Assembly (NCBI GenBank): GCA_027488905.1
Contig: JAIYAT010000020.1
Span: 62,001-126,000 of the forward strand
Reading direction: 5' to 3'
Source: Bacteroidota bacterium
Lineage (GTDB): Bacteria > Bacteroidota > Bacteroidia > UKL13-3
DNA: 64,000 nucleotides
Of the stretch, positions 27,301 through 37,972 are shown piece after piece. The translations under genes and the position numbers were made by a program. How positions within the stretch are numbered: position 1 is the first letter of the stretch; each line of letters begins with the position of its first letter. The notes beneath the pieces are model-generated. The model was not told the origin of the DNA and searched no databases. It worked only from the letters and a program-made list of their open reading frames with translations.

Positions 27301-27477
27301 TCAAAATAGTTAATTATTCAAACTTTATTTCATCAACTTCGCAATACATCAATCCGAGCAAAGATAAGCCATCTTAACTATATTTCCTAATATTCAACAA
27401 ATGAGCTATTTATGAATTAGCTACAATTAAACTTCATCATTAATTATTTAAAAAGTTCATTTTGCAAGAAAATTTCT

Positions 27478-28539
27478 GTGCTTAAGATTATACAATTATT
27501 GCTTTTGCCTTTAGCGTTTATTTATGAATTAATATTGCGTTTAAGGAATCATATTTATGATATTAAATTGGTTGCGCCTACAAGTTTTGATATTCCCACA
27601 ATATGTGTTGGCAACCTTGCTTTTGGAGGAACTGGTAAAACGCCGCATATAGAGTTTCTTATTCAACTTTTACAAGACAACTTTAAAATTGCTGTATTAA
27701 GTAGAGGCTACGCAAGGAAAACACAAGGGTATGTATTTGCTGGTGAAAACAGTAGTGCTTTGCTAATTGGTGATGAACCTTTTCAGATTTTTCTTGGCCA
27801 TCCTGAAGTGGCGGTTGGGGTTTGTGAAAGCCGTGTTTTAGGAATTCCAAACTTATTATACGATGCGCCAGAAACCAATTTAATTTTATTGGATGACGCC
27901 TTTCAACACCGTCAGTTGCAATGCGGATTAAACATCCTATTGACCGATAACGAAAGGCCCTATTACAAAGATTTTTTAGTTCCATCTGGCTATTTAAGAG
28001 AATACAGAGGCGCTGCTAAAAGAGCAGATATTATTATTGTTAGTAAATGCAAGCCAACACTAACTAAACAAGAAGCTGAGCTTATAAAAAAAGCGATATC
28101 ACCAAAAGCACATCAAACTGTTTTTTTTAGCACCATGGCTTACGCAAACCCTGTCCCGGTATTTGGTTCAACCCAAATCTTAGATAAAAACTCGCAAATA
28201 TTAGCCTTTTCGAGCATTGCAAAACCTGAATCATTTTTCAATTATTTAAAAGAACAATTTGCTGTTGTTAAACATAAAACTTATCCCGATCATCACTTAT
28301 TAAACGATAGAGAGATTATTGATTTAACTGAAAGATTTGATCTGCTAGAGGGGCAAGACAAAGCAATTATCACAACTGTAAAAGATAGCAGTAAATTGCT
28401 TTCACTAGATTTACCAGAAAGCTTTAAGAAGTTACCAATTTATAGTCTTTCTATCTCCCCTCAAATTTTATTTGAAGAGGAATTAAGCTTAAAGAAGTTA
28501 ATATTAGCCTACATTGAAAAAATGCGTGCCGAGGGCTAA
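27478..28539 (+). CDS. lpxK: Tetraacyldisaccharide 4'-kinase
   Basis: 353 aa starting at GTG. LpxK phosphorylates the 4' position of the lipid A disaccharide precursor at the inner membrane. An N-terminal hydrophobic anchor (IIQLLLLPLAFIYELIL) precedes the P-loop, TICVGNLAFGGTGKTPH (50-55), and DDAFQHRQL gives the conserved Asp/His region. Length is usual. The 3' end overlaps the convergent exporter gene by 4 bases. Confidence 0.95.
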   Translation: MLKIIQLLLLPLAFIYELILRLRNHIYDIKLVAPTSFDIPTICVGNLAFGGTGKTPHIEFLIQLLQDNFKIAVLSRGYARKTQGYVFAGENSSALLIGDEPFQIFLGHPEVAVGVCESRVLGIPNLLYDAPETNLILLDDAFQHRQLQCGLNILLTDNERPYYKDFLVPSGYLREYRGAAKRADIIIVSKCKPTLTKQEAELIKKAISPKAHQTVFFSTMAYANPVPVFGSTQILDKNSQILAFSSIAKPESFFNYLKEQFAVVKHKTYPDHHLLNDREIIDLTERFDLLEGQDKAIITTVKDSSKLLSLDLPESFKKLPIYSLSISPQILFEEELSLKKLILAYIEKMRAEG

Positions 28540-29420
28540 TCTTTATAGAAACGACGCTTAAACAATGGATATGAAAAAACAGCGAGTAATAAAATACTAG
28601 CACCAACATAAAAACCATTGCTCATTAATTCACTTGAACCAAACAACCATAACGAAAATACAACGCCATACACTAATTCAAGGTTATTGGTAATGATTAC
28701 AGTCAAAGGGTCAATGTCTTTTAATATTTCTACACTCAAGGTAAAAGCCAATGTAGTGCAGGCCAAACTTAACACTAATAATGCTGCTAAATCCATTCCA
28801 GTTGGAATAGGAATATTTAACAGATTTCCTTGGAAGGCTTGAATAAAACTTATTGTTAAAAAGGCTCCAAAAAATTCATAAAAGGTAATTTTACCAGCTT
28901 CGTGTTTGGTAATTAATTTGCCATTGTATACGCCAAACATTGCTCCCGTTAAAGCAGCTAGAGCACCATAAATTACGCCTTTATAATGCATGCTTTCAAA
29001 TTGTAGAATTACTATGAGCGCTGCAATGATGACAATTCCATAAAAGATATCTCCCCAGAAAAATTTACGCTTGAGCATAATAGGTTGCATGATACTTGCA
29101 AACAAGGTGATTGTGCTAAAACCAGCCATGGCCATGCTCACATTAGAAACTTTGATGGCATGATAAAAGCAAAACCAATGCAAGCCAACGATAAAACCCC
29201 AACCTAAAAGTATCAATAAATTTTTAGGGTCAATTTTTAAGGAAACACCTTTCCATCTCAGGTATAGGAAAAGGCTAACACCAGCAAGAAGTAACCTCCA
29301 CCAAACTAAGTCTAAGGCTTGAAAACTAATTAATTTGCCTAAAACTGGAGTAAAGCCCCAAAGCAAAATAATAAAATGTAAAAGGAGATATTTACTAATA
29401 CCCGGTTTTTTACTTGTCAT
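28536..29420 (-). CDS. EamA/DMT-family transporter
   Basis: 294 aa with about ten membrane segments in two EamA half-repeats (GFTPVLGKLISFQALDLVWWRLLLAG... and VIYGALAALTGAMFGVYNGKLI...). Members export amino acids or small metabolites; the substrate is not readable. It starts in a 4-base overlap with the LptF/G permease gene stop, suggesting co-transcription, although no shared function is obvious. Confidence 0.87.
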   Translation of the reverse strand: MTSKKPGISKYLLLHFIILLWGFTPVLGKLISFQALDLVWWRLLLAGVSLFLYLRWKGVSLKIDPKNLLILLGWGFIVGLHWFCFYHAIKVSNVSMAMAGFSTITLFASIMQPIMLKRKFFWGDIFYGIVIIAALIVILQFESMHYKGVIYGALAALTGAMFGVYNGKLITKHEAGKITFYEFFGAFLTISFIQAFQGNLLNIPIPTGMDLAALLVLSLACTTLAFTLSVEILKDIDPLTVIITNNLELVYGVVFSLWLFGSSELMSNGFYVGASILLLAVFSYPLFKRRFYKD

Positions 29421-30520
29421 TTAGGTGCTCGTTTCAACATGAATAAGGCAATGATAAAAAATAGCACAGGTGGTATCCAAACAGCAATCCAAGCGGGCAG
29501 AACACCTGTATTTCCAGCTGTGTTAAAGACTTGGATCAACAATAAATAAATGAAAGTTAATATAATACCAATGCCTAAATGATACCCAACGCCTCCCCTA
29601 CTTTTCCCGCTACTTACGGCAACTGCCAAGATTGTTAAAATAAAAAAAGCAATAGGAACTACAATACGTTTATATAATTCAACCTTGAACAAATTAACTT
29701 TAGGATTTCCCTTTTCGGCTTCTTTTCTGATGTACTCATTTAATTCTGGGTTAGTCATCGAAGAAACTTTTTTAGATTTCTCAAAAAACTCATCTGGCCT
29801 AAGTTTAAAAGAAGTATCTAGTTTATTACCTCTAATGATAAACTCGCGTTCGTTGGTAAAAATTCTTTGGGTATAACCTTCTAAAGTCCATGATTGCTTT
29901 TGCCTATTCCAAGTAAGTTTGTTAGCATAAGTTCTTTGGGTAAGCTTTCCACCTGAGAAACTTTCTAAATTGAAATTAAAGCCAGAACTATCAATATAAT
30001 TAAACGACTCCATGTGAATCATGTTTGAGTCGTTGAGCATATTGTAAATATTATTGTTTTGGGTTGGCTCATTGTCATGAATCCAATCGTCTTCAAACTG
30101 CAACCTGTGTTTATCTGCAATTGGAAGAAATTGTGTATTTAAAATAAGGAACATCACAAAAAGCAAAGAAGCGCCAATGATGTATGGTTTAAGAAATCTT
30201 CTATATGAAAGTCCACTATTTAAGATTGCAATAATTTCGGTATTTTGAGCCAGTTTAGAATTGAAAAACAAGGTAGATAAAAAGATGAATACCGAACTAA
30301 ACAAGCCCATGAAGTAGGGAATAAACCAAATATAATAGTCAAAAACCAATACCTTAAAGGGTGGTTTATTTTTGATAAAGTCATCCATTTTTTCACTGAT
30401 GTCAATGAAAATAGCGATGAACGTAAAAAGCAAAACTGAATAAAAAAAAGATTGTAGGTATTTCTTGATGATATACCTGTCAATTATCCCTAATCTTAGC
30501 CATTCGAATATGCGCTTCAT
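29417..30520 (-). CDS. LptF/LptG-family LPS export permease
   Basis: 367 aa from MKRIFEWLRLGIIDRYIIKKYL, the standard start of Bacteroidota LptF/LptG proteins; the longer track ORF overlaps tgt. Three N-terminal and three C-terminal membrane segments flank a periplasmic beta-jellyroll-like domain (about residues 130-265). LptF/G with LptB extract LPS from the inner membrane toward LptC. Only one such gene is here and the sequence does not separate F from G. It starts 1 base after the tgt stop, and the exporter overlaps its end. Confidence 0.9.
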   Translation of the reverse strand: MKRIFEWLRLGIIDRYIIKKYLQSFFYSVLLFTFIAIFIDISEKMDDFIKNKPPFKVLVFDYYIWFIPYFMGLFSSVFIFLSTLFFNSKLAQNTEIIAILNSGLSYRRFLKPYIIGASLLFVMFLILNTQFLPIADKHRLQFEDDWIHDNEPTQNNNIYNMLNDSNMIHMESFNYIDSSGFNFNLESFSGGKLTQRTYANKLTWNRQKQSWTLEGYTQRIFTNEREFIIRGNKLDTSFKLRPDEFFEKSKKVSSMTNPELNEYIRKEAEKGNPKVNLFKVELYKRIVVPIAFFILTILAVAVSSGKSRGGVGYHLGIGIILTFIYLLLIQVFNTAGNTGVLPAWIAVWIPPVLFFIIALFMLKRAPK

Positions 30521-30521
30521 G

Positions 30522-32312
<1,791 letters not shown>

Positions 32313-32340
<28 letters not shown>

Positions 32341-33038
32341 GTTCCGAAGGTTAATGGGTTAATGGAAATATTTTTAAAATTACATTTTTCTAAATGTGCT
32401 GCAAATGCGTCTCCTTCTGGGAAGTGTTTTACACTTTCTGGCAAATAGGAATATGCATTGCTACTCTTGCTAAACAGATTTCCTACTATTGGTAGTATAG
32501 AACTAAAATAAAAATTATAAAGTTGTTTATAAGGAAACCCAGAAGGCTTTGAAAATTCAAGTACAATCATCCTTCCGCCAGGTTTAAGTACTCGGTACAT
32601 TTCAGCCAAACCTTGGTCGAGGTGCTGAAAATTTCTTACCCCAAAAGCAACCATAATGGCATCAAAAGAGTTATTTGCAAAAGGCAATGCCGCGCTGTCT
32701 GCATTGATAAATTCAATTTTATTATCGTATCCTGCCCTTTTGCTTTTTATCTTGCCAATATCTAGCATCCCTTGGGCAATATCCGCACCAATAATTTTAT
32801 CAGGATTAAGGCTCATCGCAGCCAAAGCTAAGTCACCCGTGCCAGTGGCCACATCAAGAATTACTTTCGGCTTTATAGGTTCAAGCATTTTTATTGCCTT
32901 CTTGCGCCAACCCTTGTCGATGCCCAACGACAGCACCCTATTTAATAAATCGTATTTGGGGGCAATGCTGTTAAACATCTCCTCAACTTGCTCTCTTTTA
33001 CTCTTTTCTGAATGTTGGTCAGGTTTAATTTCCTTCAT
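32313..33038 (-). CDS. ubiE: Demethylmenaquinone / 2-methoxybenzoquinol methyltransferase
   Basis: 241 aa from MKEIKPDQHSEKSKREQV; the track's 23-residue extension has no family match and covers a promoter and an iterated 10-mer. The SAM motif is VILDVATGTGDLALAA, followed by GADIAQGMLDIGK, FDAIMVAFGVRNFQ and GGRMIVLEFSKP, all hallmarks of UbiE/MenG, which performs the last C-methylation of menaquinone. Menaquinone as the likely quinone is inferred from the phylum. It overlaps the PorT-like gene. Confidence 0.95.
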
Positions 33039-33045
33039 GTGCGGG

Positions 33046-33053
33046 CGAAGATA
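33046..33053 (-). promoter_or_regulatory. TAnnTTCG -7-like element abutting ubiE start
   Basis: TATCTTCG on the minus strand, 7 bases before the ubiE ATG; the implied transcript would have almost no leader. Confidence 0.35.
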
Positions 33054-33075
33054 GTATAAAAAATTCTTAGTATTC

Positions 33076-33085
33076 GGTTTGAACC
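33076..33085 (+). repeat. Iterated 10-mer copy 9
   Basis: Outside coding sequence when ubiE starts at its preferred ATG; consensus flanks ATTC/AAAC. Confidence 0.9.
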
Positions 33086-33132
33086 AAACCCTTATGGTAG
33101 AAAACAATCCACCTTAAAATTGTTTTTAGATT

Positions 33133-33276
33133 ATGCATGGTGTAAAAAAACAAAACCTACCACAAAAGGTATGTTTAACTTGTAAAAGACCTTTTACTTG
33201 GCGAAAAAAATGGGAGCTAAATTGGGAACAAGTCAAGTATTGCAGCCAAAAATGCAGGCAAGAGAAGGTAAATTGA
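33133..33276 (+). CDS. DUF2256 small zinc-ribbon-like protein
   Basis: A 47-aa frame missing from the track. It reads [20 protein letters not shown], then [27 protein letters not shown]. The paired cysteines (CLTC and CSQKC) around FTWRKKWE are the DUF2256 signature, so I regard it as real despite its size. The four cysteines probably bind zinc. Function is unknown. It lies between divergent ubiE and engB, 13 bases before the engB start. Confidence 0.87.
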   Translation: MHGVKKQNLPQKVCLTCKRPFTWRKKWELNWEQVKYCSQKCRQEKVN

Positions 33277-33277
33277 T

Positions 33278-33285
33278 TATCTTCG
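33278..33285 (+). promoter_or_regulatory. TAnnTTCG -7-like element abutting engB start
   Basis: TATCTTCG, 4 bases before the engB ATG. The 15-base stretch up to and including the ATG differs at one base from that of tyrS (TATTTTCGCAACATG), suggesting a leaderless start. Confidence 0.3.
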
Positions 33286-33289
33286 CAAC

Positions 33290-33910
33290 ATGCTCATTGA
33301 AAGTGCAAAATTTACCATAAGTGCCGCCAGTCTTAAAGATTGTCCAAAAGGCGATTTGCCAGAATATGCCTTTATAGGCAGAAGTAATGTTGGAAAATCT
33401 TCTTTAATTAATACCTTACTTCAAAGAAACGAATTGGCTAGAACCAGCTCTACGCCTGGGAAAACGATTACCATGAACTATTTTCTCATCAATGAAGATT
33501 GGTATGTAGTAGATTTACCTGGCTATGGCTATGCAAAAAGATCGAAAACCCTTAGAAGTGCTTGGGAAAAAAGTTTATGGCAATACCTTAATAGCAGAGA
33601 AAACCTCGTAAACCTCTTTGTGCTTATAGATTCTCGCATTCCACCGCAAGAAAAAGACCTCGACTTCATCAACCAATTAGGAGAGGCGGGCATTCCCTTT
33701 TCAATTGTTTATACCAAACTAGATAAGCTTAAAGCCATAGAAGCTGAAGAAAACATCAAGCAATTTGAGGCAAAACTATTGGAAAACTGGGAAGAATTAC
33801 CCCATAGTTTTCAAACTTCGTCTGTAAGCAAACTTGGAAAAGAAGAAATGCTAAAGTTCATTGTAAAACACAGTAAAAACTGGTATCAAGACCTTCAACG
33901 TAAATTGTAA
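33290..33910 (+). CDS. engB: Ribosome-biogenesis GTPase EngB/YsxC
   Basis: 206 aa. G-motifs are visible in order: G1 GRSNVGKSSLIN (30-41), G2 region SSTPGKTITMNYF, G3 DLPGYGYA, G4 TKLDK and G5 SSVSK. EngB acts in 50S subunit assembly. Length and order are typical. The final 16 bases overlap the convergent TonB receptor gene. Confidence 0.95.
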   Translation: MLIESAKFTISAASLKDCPKGDLPEYAFIGRSNVGKSSLINTLLQRNELARTSSTPGKTITMNYFLINEDWYVVDLPGYGYAKRSKTLRSAWEKSLWQYLNSRENLVNLFVLIDSRIPPQEKDLDFINQLGEAGIPFSIVYTKLDKLKAIEAEENIKQFEAKLLENWEELPHSFQTSSVSKLGKEEMLKFIVKHSKNWYQDLQRKL

Positions 33911-36150
33911 CGTATACCAACAAAATACCTTCGAGCCATCATTGGTGCATAATTATAGGTTGGGTCAAAAGTGAAATTATTGGGGTTTGAAATAGGGTCA
34001 TTCACATCTTTATCAAATGGGTCGAACCAACGCATGATGGGATCTTTTGGCAGGAAGTTGAATAGGTTTTTTATGCCAGCATATACTTCCAAACGTCTAT
34101 CAAAATTCTTGCTTAACTGAATATTTTGCAAGGTATACCAAGGGGAATATTCTGGTCTGAAATCATTAGGCAACACAGGCAATCGCATTGGGCCATATAC
34201 CTGTCCGGTATAATCTATAGTTATATTATAAAACCTTTTGAACTTATAACTCACGCCAAATACCCCAGAAAAATTGGGTGCATGTATTTGATTTGACTTT
34301 ACCAATTCCCCACTTTGGTTGCTAACAATGGAATAAACACGCATAAAAGTAACACCTGCATTAAGTTTTAAAGGTTGGGCAAATTGTGCGTTTAGGTTCA
34401 AACTAATTCCTTTAGAAACTGCATGTTCATTGATATTGGTATAAATAATTGCATTGGGGTCTGTATCGTAATCAGGTATGATTTTATTAGAGAAATAAGT
34501 GTAAAAAACAGAGGCATCAAAATCTAAAAATCCTTTATCAAATCCTTTCCATTTGCTATATTGTAAGTTAATATTCCAACTTTTTTCGGGTTCCAAATCT
34601 TCCTTGATAATTAATTTTCTAGCACCCGTTAAAGCGGCATGGTCTTCGGTAAAAAGGTTTACAATTCTAAAGCCGTTCCCAACGCCCAAGCGAAAAGTGT
34701 GACCTCTCCACTCCCCTATTTTATAATTTATTCGTGGAGAATAGATAAATCCGTGTCGTGCATTATAATCCATTCTTATTCCAAGCAATAACGACTGATA
34801 AGCATCCAATTGAATATCATCCTGAATAAAAATACCAGGCAAATAGGTTATGTCAGGTTGGTTCAAACCAAAACCATTTGTGGTAGCAACAGAGTTATCG
34901 TCATAAAATGTGTAGCGCAACGCTGTTCCAAAAAGAAGGCGATGCCTTGAACCTATATTTTTATTGTAAAGCAACTGACCAAAACCAGTAGCCTGTTTCC
35001 CTAAATATAAGCTTGTTCCATAAGCTGCATCTTGGTTGTGGAGGTTAAAAGAAAGTTGAAACCTAACCTGTTGATTAAATAGTTTGAAGGGATGCAAGCC
35101 AATTAATTCTAGCCTATCTGTAAAAACAGATTCTCCATAAATACTATCCCCTCCTCTAAAATCTTCAGTCCAATTCATTTCTCCGCCAAAACGATTTTCC
35201 TTAAACAGCCGCAAAGAAACTTGGGAGGCCAATGAATTACTGCGTTGCCAATGCATTTTAGCAAAAACCGAGGCTCTTTTTTGTAAGGCGATATCTGTAA
35301 AATTATCTTTATTTAAATCTACCTTTTGGTTCAAACCAAATAAATTGGCACTAAAAAGATAACTTAATTTTTCCCTTTTAACAGAAAACCCTACATCGAG
35401 GTTTTGTTCTAAGTAGGATGTCCCAAAATAATCGATGCTTAATTTAGGAGCTGTTGAGGCGTTTTTTGTGATGATGTTGATTAAACCTCCAACAGCTTCG
35501 CTACCATAAAGTGTGGCAGCAGGACCTTTAACAATTTCCACTTTTTCAATCATGCTATTTGGAATTCCCATTAAGCCATAAACAGTGGAAAGGGCGCTAA
35601 CAATGGGCATACCATCTATAAGCACAAGTGTATAAGGACCATCCAAACCATTAATTTGAATATCACCCGTATTGCACACATTGCAGTTCATGGTTGGCAA
35701 AACCCCGTTTACCATTTGTATTGATTCGAATAGGTTATTCGTAGGATTTTTCTGAAAAAATTTACTATTAATTACTTCAACTGCAATTGGTGAAGAGGAC
35801 CGCGATGTCTCGCTAAGTGTGCCGCTTATGGTAACTTCTTTAAGACTTTGATTTAAGGCTTCTAAGTTTATAAGTAAGGGTTTATTGCTTTTTTCGGTTT
35901 GAACCCAAACGCTAAAATTTGAAAAACCAATCATGCGCACCTCTAAAAGAAATTTTCCAGCAGGTAAATTTTCTAACAAAAATTCCCCGTTTTGGTTGGT
36001 TGTAGTTCCTTTTCCTAAAGCCGAAATCCCAACCGAAGCAAATGCCAATGGTTGTTTTTCTGAAAGCACTTTCCCGCTAATACGTAGAGACTGAGCGGCT
36101 ATTTGGGAAGTAAATAAACAAAATAGAACTAAAATCTTGAGGTATTTCAC
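33895..36150 (-). CDS. TonB-dependent outer-membrane receptor
   Basis: 751 aa with signal peptide (ILVLFCLFTSQIAAQ). Residues about 20-105 form a carboxypeptidase-regulatory-like Ig domain (ISGKVLSEKQPLAFASVGISALGKGTTTNQNGEFLLENL), then the plug (IQINGLDGPYTLVLIDGMPIV, VEIVKGPAATLYGSEAVGG) and a 22-strand-type barrel ending in YFVGIRYNLR. The plug has an unusual NCNVCNTGDI stretch with two close cysteines. No SusD partner is next door, so a siderophore, metal or vitamin substrate is likelier than a glycan, but this is inference. Three copies of the iterated 10-mer fall in it. Confidence 0.92.
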   Translation of the reverse strand: MKYLKILVLFCLFTSQIAAQSLRISGKVLSEKQPLAFASVGISALGKGTTTNQNGEFLLENLPAGKFLLEVRMIGFSNFSVWVQTEKSNKPLLINLEALNQSLKEVTISGTLSETSRSSSPIAVEVINSKFFQKNPTNNLFESIQMVNGVLPTMNCNVCNTGDIQINGLDGPYTLVLIDGMPIVSALSTVYGLMGIPNSMIEKVEIVKGPAATLYGSEAVGGLINIITKNASTAPKLSIDYFGTSYLEQNLDVGFSVKREKLSYLFSANLFGLNQKVDLNKDNFTDIALQKRASVFAKMHWQRSNSLASQVSLRLFKENRFGGEMNWTEDFRGGDSIYGESVFTDRLELIGLHPFKLFNQQVRFQLSFNLHNQDAAYGTSLYLGKQATGFGQLLYNKNIGSRHRLLFGTALRYTFYDDNSVATTNGFGLNQPDITYLPGIFIQDDIQLDAYQSLLLGIRMDYNARHGFIYSPRINYKIGEWRGHTFRLGVGNGFRIVNLFTEDHAALTGARKLIIKEDLEPEKSWNINLQYSKWKGFDKGFLDFDASVFYTYFSNKIIPDYDTDPNAIIYTNINEHAVSKGISLNLNAQFAQPLKLNAGVTFMRVYSIVSNQSGELVKSNQIHAPNFSGVFGVSYKFKRFYNITIDYTGQVYGPMRLPVLPNDFRPEYSPWYTLQNIQLSKNFDRRLEVYAGIKNLFNFLPKDPIMRWFDPFDKDVNDPISNPNNFTFDPTYNYAPMMARRYFVGIRYNLR
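34860..34869 (-). repeat. Iterated 10-mer copy 10
   Basis: In the TonB receptor, read as GLNQ. Confidence 0.9.
35328..35337 (-). repeat. Iterated 10-mer copy 11
   Basis: In the TonB receptor, read as GLNQK. Confidence 0.9.
35896..35905 (+). repeat. Iterated 10-mer copy 12
   Basis: In the N-terminal Ig-like domain of the TonB receptor, read as VQTEK. Confidence 0.9.
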
Positions 36151-36237
36151 ATGGCAAAAATGAACAATTTTTAGAACTTACAAAAATTATTTTTAGATAA
36201 GTCTAAAATTAATAACATTAATTGAACGTAGAATAAT

Positions 36238-36245
36238 TATTTTTG
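36238..36245 (+). promoter_or_regulatory. TAnnTTTG -7 element abutting aroE start
   Basis: TATTTTTG ends 5 bases before the aroE ATG; if used, transcription would begin at or next to the start codon. Confidence 0.35.
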
Positions 36246-36250
36246 ATTTT

Positions 36251-36994
36251 ATGTCACTTTTTGCACTTCTAGGATTTCCACTTGAAAACTCATTCTCACA
36301 AGATTACTTCACAAAAAAATTTGAGCAGCTTGATCTGGCCCATTCCTATATTAATTTGTCTTTAATAGATTTAAAAGGTATAAACAAATGGATAGCCTCT
36401 CATCCCGATTTAAGGGGAATGAATGTTACACGACCTTACAAAGAACAAATTATACCCTATTTAGATGAGTTAAGTGGAGAAGCTGCGTTGTGCGGGGCAG
36501 TTAATTGCATAAAGTTTGAAAATGGACGAAGAATTGGCTACAATACAGATGTTTTAGGGTTTAAAAATTCCTTGATTCGATTGATGGAAGGCAAGCAACC
36601 AAAGAAAGCATTGGTAATTGGAAATGGCGGTGCCTCTAAGGCAGTTAAAGCAGCACTTACCCAGTTAGGAATAAACTATTTAGTGTTTGCTAGGACGCCA
36701 AAAAGTTTAGATGAAATTCCATTACACCACATAACTCATGGGCACTTTGTAGAACATCAATTAATCATAAACACCACTCCAGTAGGTATGTTTCCAAAAG
36801 TGAATGAGTCATTAGATTTACCTTTTGAAGCAATCAATCAATGGCATTGTTGCTATGATTTAATTTACTTACCTACACATACCAAATTTCTCGAGAAAGC
36901 CCAAAAACAGGGAGCAAAAGTAGTTAATGGTTTAGAAATGCTGCATTTACAGGCTGATTTATCTTGGGAAATTTGGCGAGATGAAATTCAATAA
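36251..36994 (+). CDS. aroE: Shikimate dehydrogenase
   Basis: 247 aa. AroE reduces 3-dehydroshikimate to shikimate with NADPH. The substrate-binding motif appears as GMNVTRPYKEQIIPYLDE with its catalytic Lys, NTDVLGF supplies the conserved Asp, and GNGGASKAVKAAL is the nucleotide-binding loop. Slightly shorter than E. coli AroE (272 aa) but usual for this phylum. The acyltransferase follows after 14 bases, probably in the same transcript. Confidence 0.94.
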   Translation: MSLFALLGFPLENSFSQDYFTKKFEQLDLAHSYINLSLIDLKGINKWIASHPDLRGMNVTRPYKEQIIPYLDELSGEAALCGAVNCIKFENGRRIGYNTDVLGFKNSLIRLMEGKQPKKALVIGNGGASKAVKAALTQLGINYLVFARTPKSLDEIPLHHITHGHFVEHQLIINTTPVGMFPKVNESLDLPFEAINQWHCCYDLIYLPTHTKFLEKAQKQGAKVVNGLEMLHLQADLSWEIWRDEIQ

Positions 36995-37008
36995 TTACTA
37001 TTGTAGCC

Positions 37009-37971
37009 ATGGGGCTATTTTACAATTATTGTAAACTCAATACACAATTAATATCAAAGGTTTTTTTTGATAAACTGTTGATTAGCGGGGAAGAAAACAT
37101 TCCTGCCAACAAACCGATTTTACTGGCACTTAATCATCCCAATTCCTTTTTAGATGCCGTAATAGTTGGAGGACACCTCAAACGAGAAACTTATTTTTTA
37201 GCAAGAGGCGATGCATTTAAAAACAATATTGCACGGCCCATTTTGCATTCGCTTAACATGTTGCCCATTTACCGCCTTAGTGAAGGGAAAGAAAACCTAG
37301 GTAAAAACAACGACACATTTGATGCCTGCCAAAAAATATTGGTTCAAAACAAAATGGTAATTCTTTTTGCAGAAGGGCTTTCAGAAAATAATTGGGTTTT
37401 AAGGCCCATGCGCAAAGGATTGGCGAGATTAGCCCATAAAGCATGGAAAAGCAACAATGACTCAAACCAATTACAAGTTGTTCCCATTGGTTTAACCTAT
37501 GAGCATTTTGAAGGAGAAGGAAAAATCATGCTCATTAATATTGGCAAGCCCATTGTTGCCGAGAAGTTTGATTTAGAAGGAAATGAGGCTCAATTTGTCA
37601 GAGAATTCAATCTGTCTGTTTCTGAAGGTTTGGCTGGTTTAATTCCAGTTTTCCCTGAATTGAAACCTAATAGTAAGCAACACCAAGTTTTTCGTGCTCA
37701 ACTTAAAAATTTGGTTCAAACCGAAACAAACGTAAGCAAGATTTTATCCTCAATAAACCTTTCTTCTGAAGGTGGAAACCAATCTTTCCGAGAAACTAAA
37801 TTAATAAAAACCACCTTAGTGTTTTGGCCTTTATATGCTTTTAGCGAATGGACAGCTAGGAAATTATTCAAACAAGCCCTATTTCACGATAGTGTAATCT
37901 TTGGGTTACTGTTATTTCTGTGGCCTCTATATGTATTATTGGTTTTCGGTTTGATCCAACTCATTTTCTGA
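37009..37971 (+). CDS. Lysophospholipid acyltransferase-like (PlsC superfamily)
   Basis: 320 aa. The acyltransferase core includes ALNHPNSFLDAVIVGG, in which the His and Asp are separated by five residues rather than the four of canonical NHx4D, and ILFAEGLSENN in place of FPEG. Such NHxNxxxDA variants occur in this branch of glycerol/lysophospholipid acyltransferases. A C-terminal pair of membrane segments (LVFWPLYAFSEWTA, FGLLLFLWPLYVLLVFGLIQLIF) anchors it. The acyl acceptor is not known. One copy of the iterated 10-mer is read as VQTET; a near copy (GGTTTGATCC) lies at the 3' end. Confidence 0.8.
   Translation: MGLFYNYCKLNTQLISKVFFDKLLISGEENIPANKPILLALNHPNSFLDAVIVGGHLKRETYFLARGDAFKNNIARPILHSLNMLPIYRLSEGKENLGKNNDTFDACQKILVQNKMVILFAEGLSENNWVLRPMRKGLARLAHKAWKSNNDSNQLQVVPIGLTYEHFEGEGKIMLINIGKPIVAEKFDLEGNEAQFVREFNLSVSEGLAGLIPVFPELKPNSKQHQVFRAQLKNLVQTETNVSKILSSINLSSEGGNQSFRETKLIKTTLVFWPLYAFSEWTARKLFKQALFHDSVIFGLLLFLWPLYVLLVFGLIQLIF
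37713..37722 (-). repeat. Iterated 10-mer copy 13
   Basis: In the acyltransferase gene beyond the catalytic core, read as VQTET. Confidence 0.9.
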
Positions 37972-37972
37972 G

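Noticed and set aside
27301-27477. Possible riboswitch or small RNA upstream of lpxK
   Set aside because: AT-rich with no stable paired element or known consensus visible.
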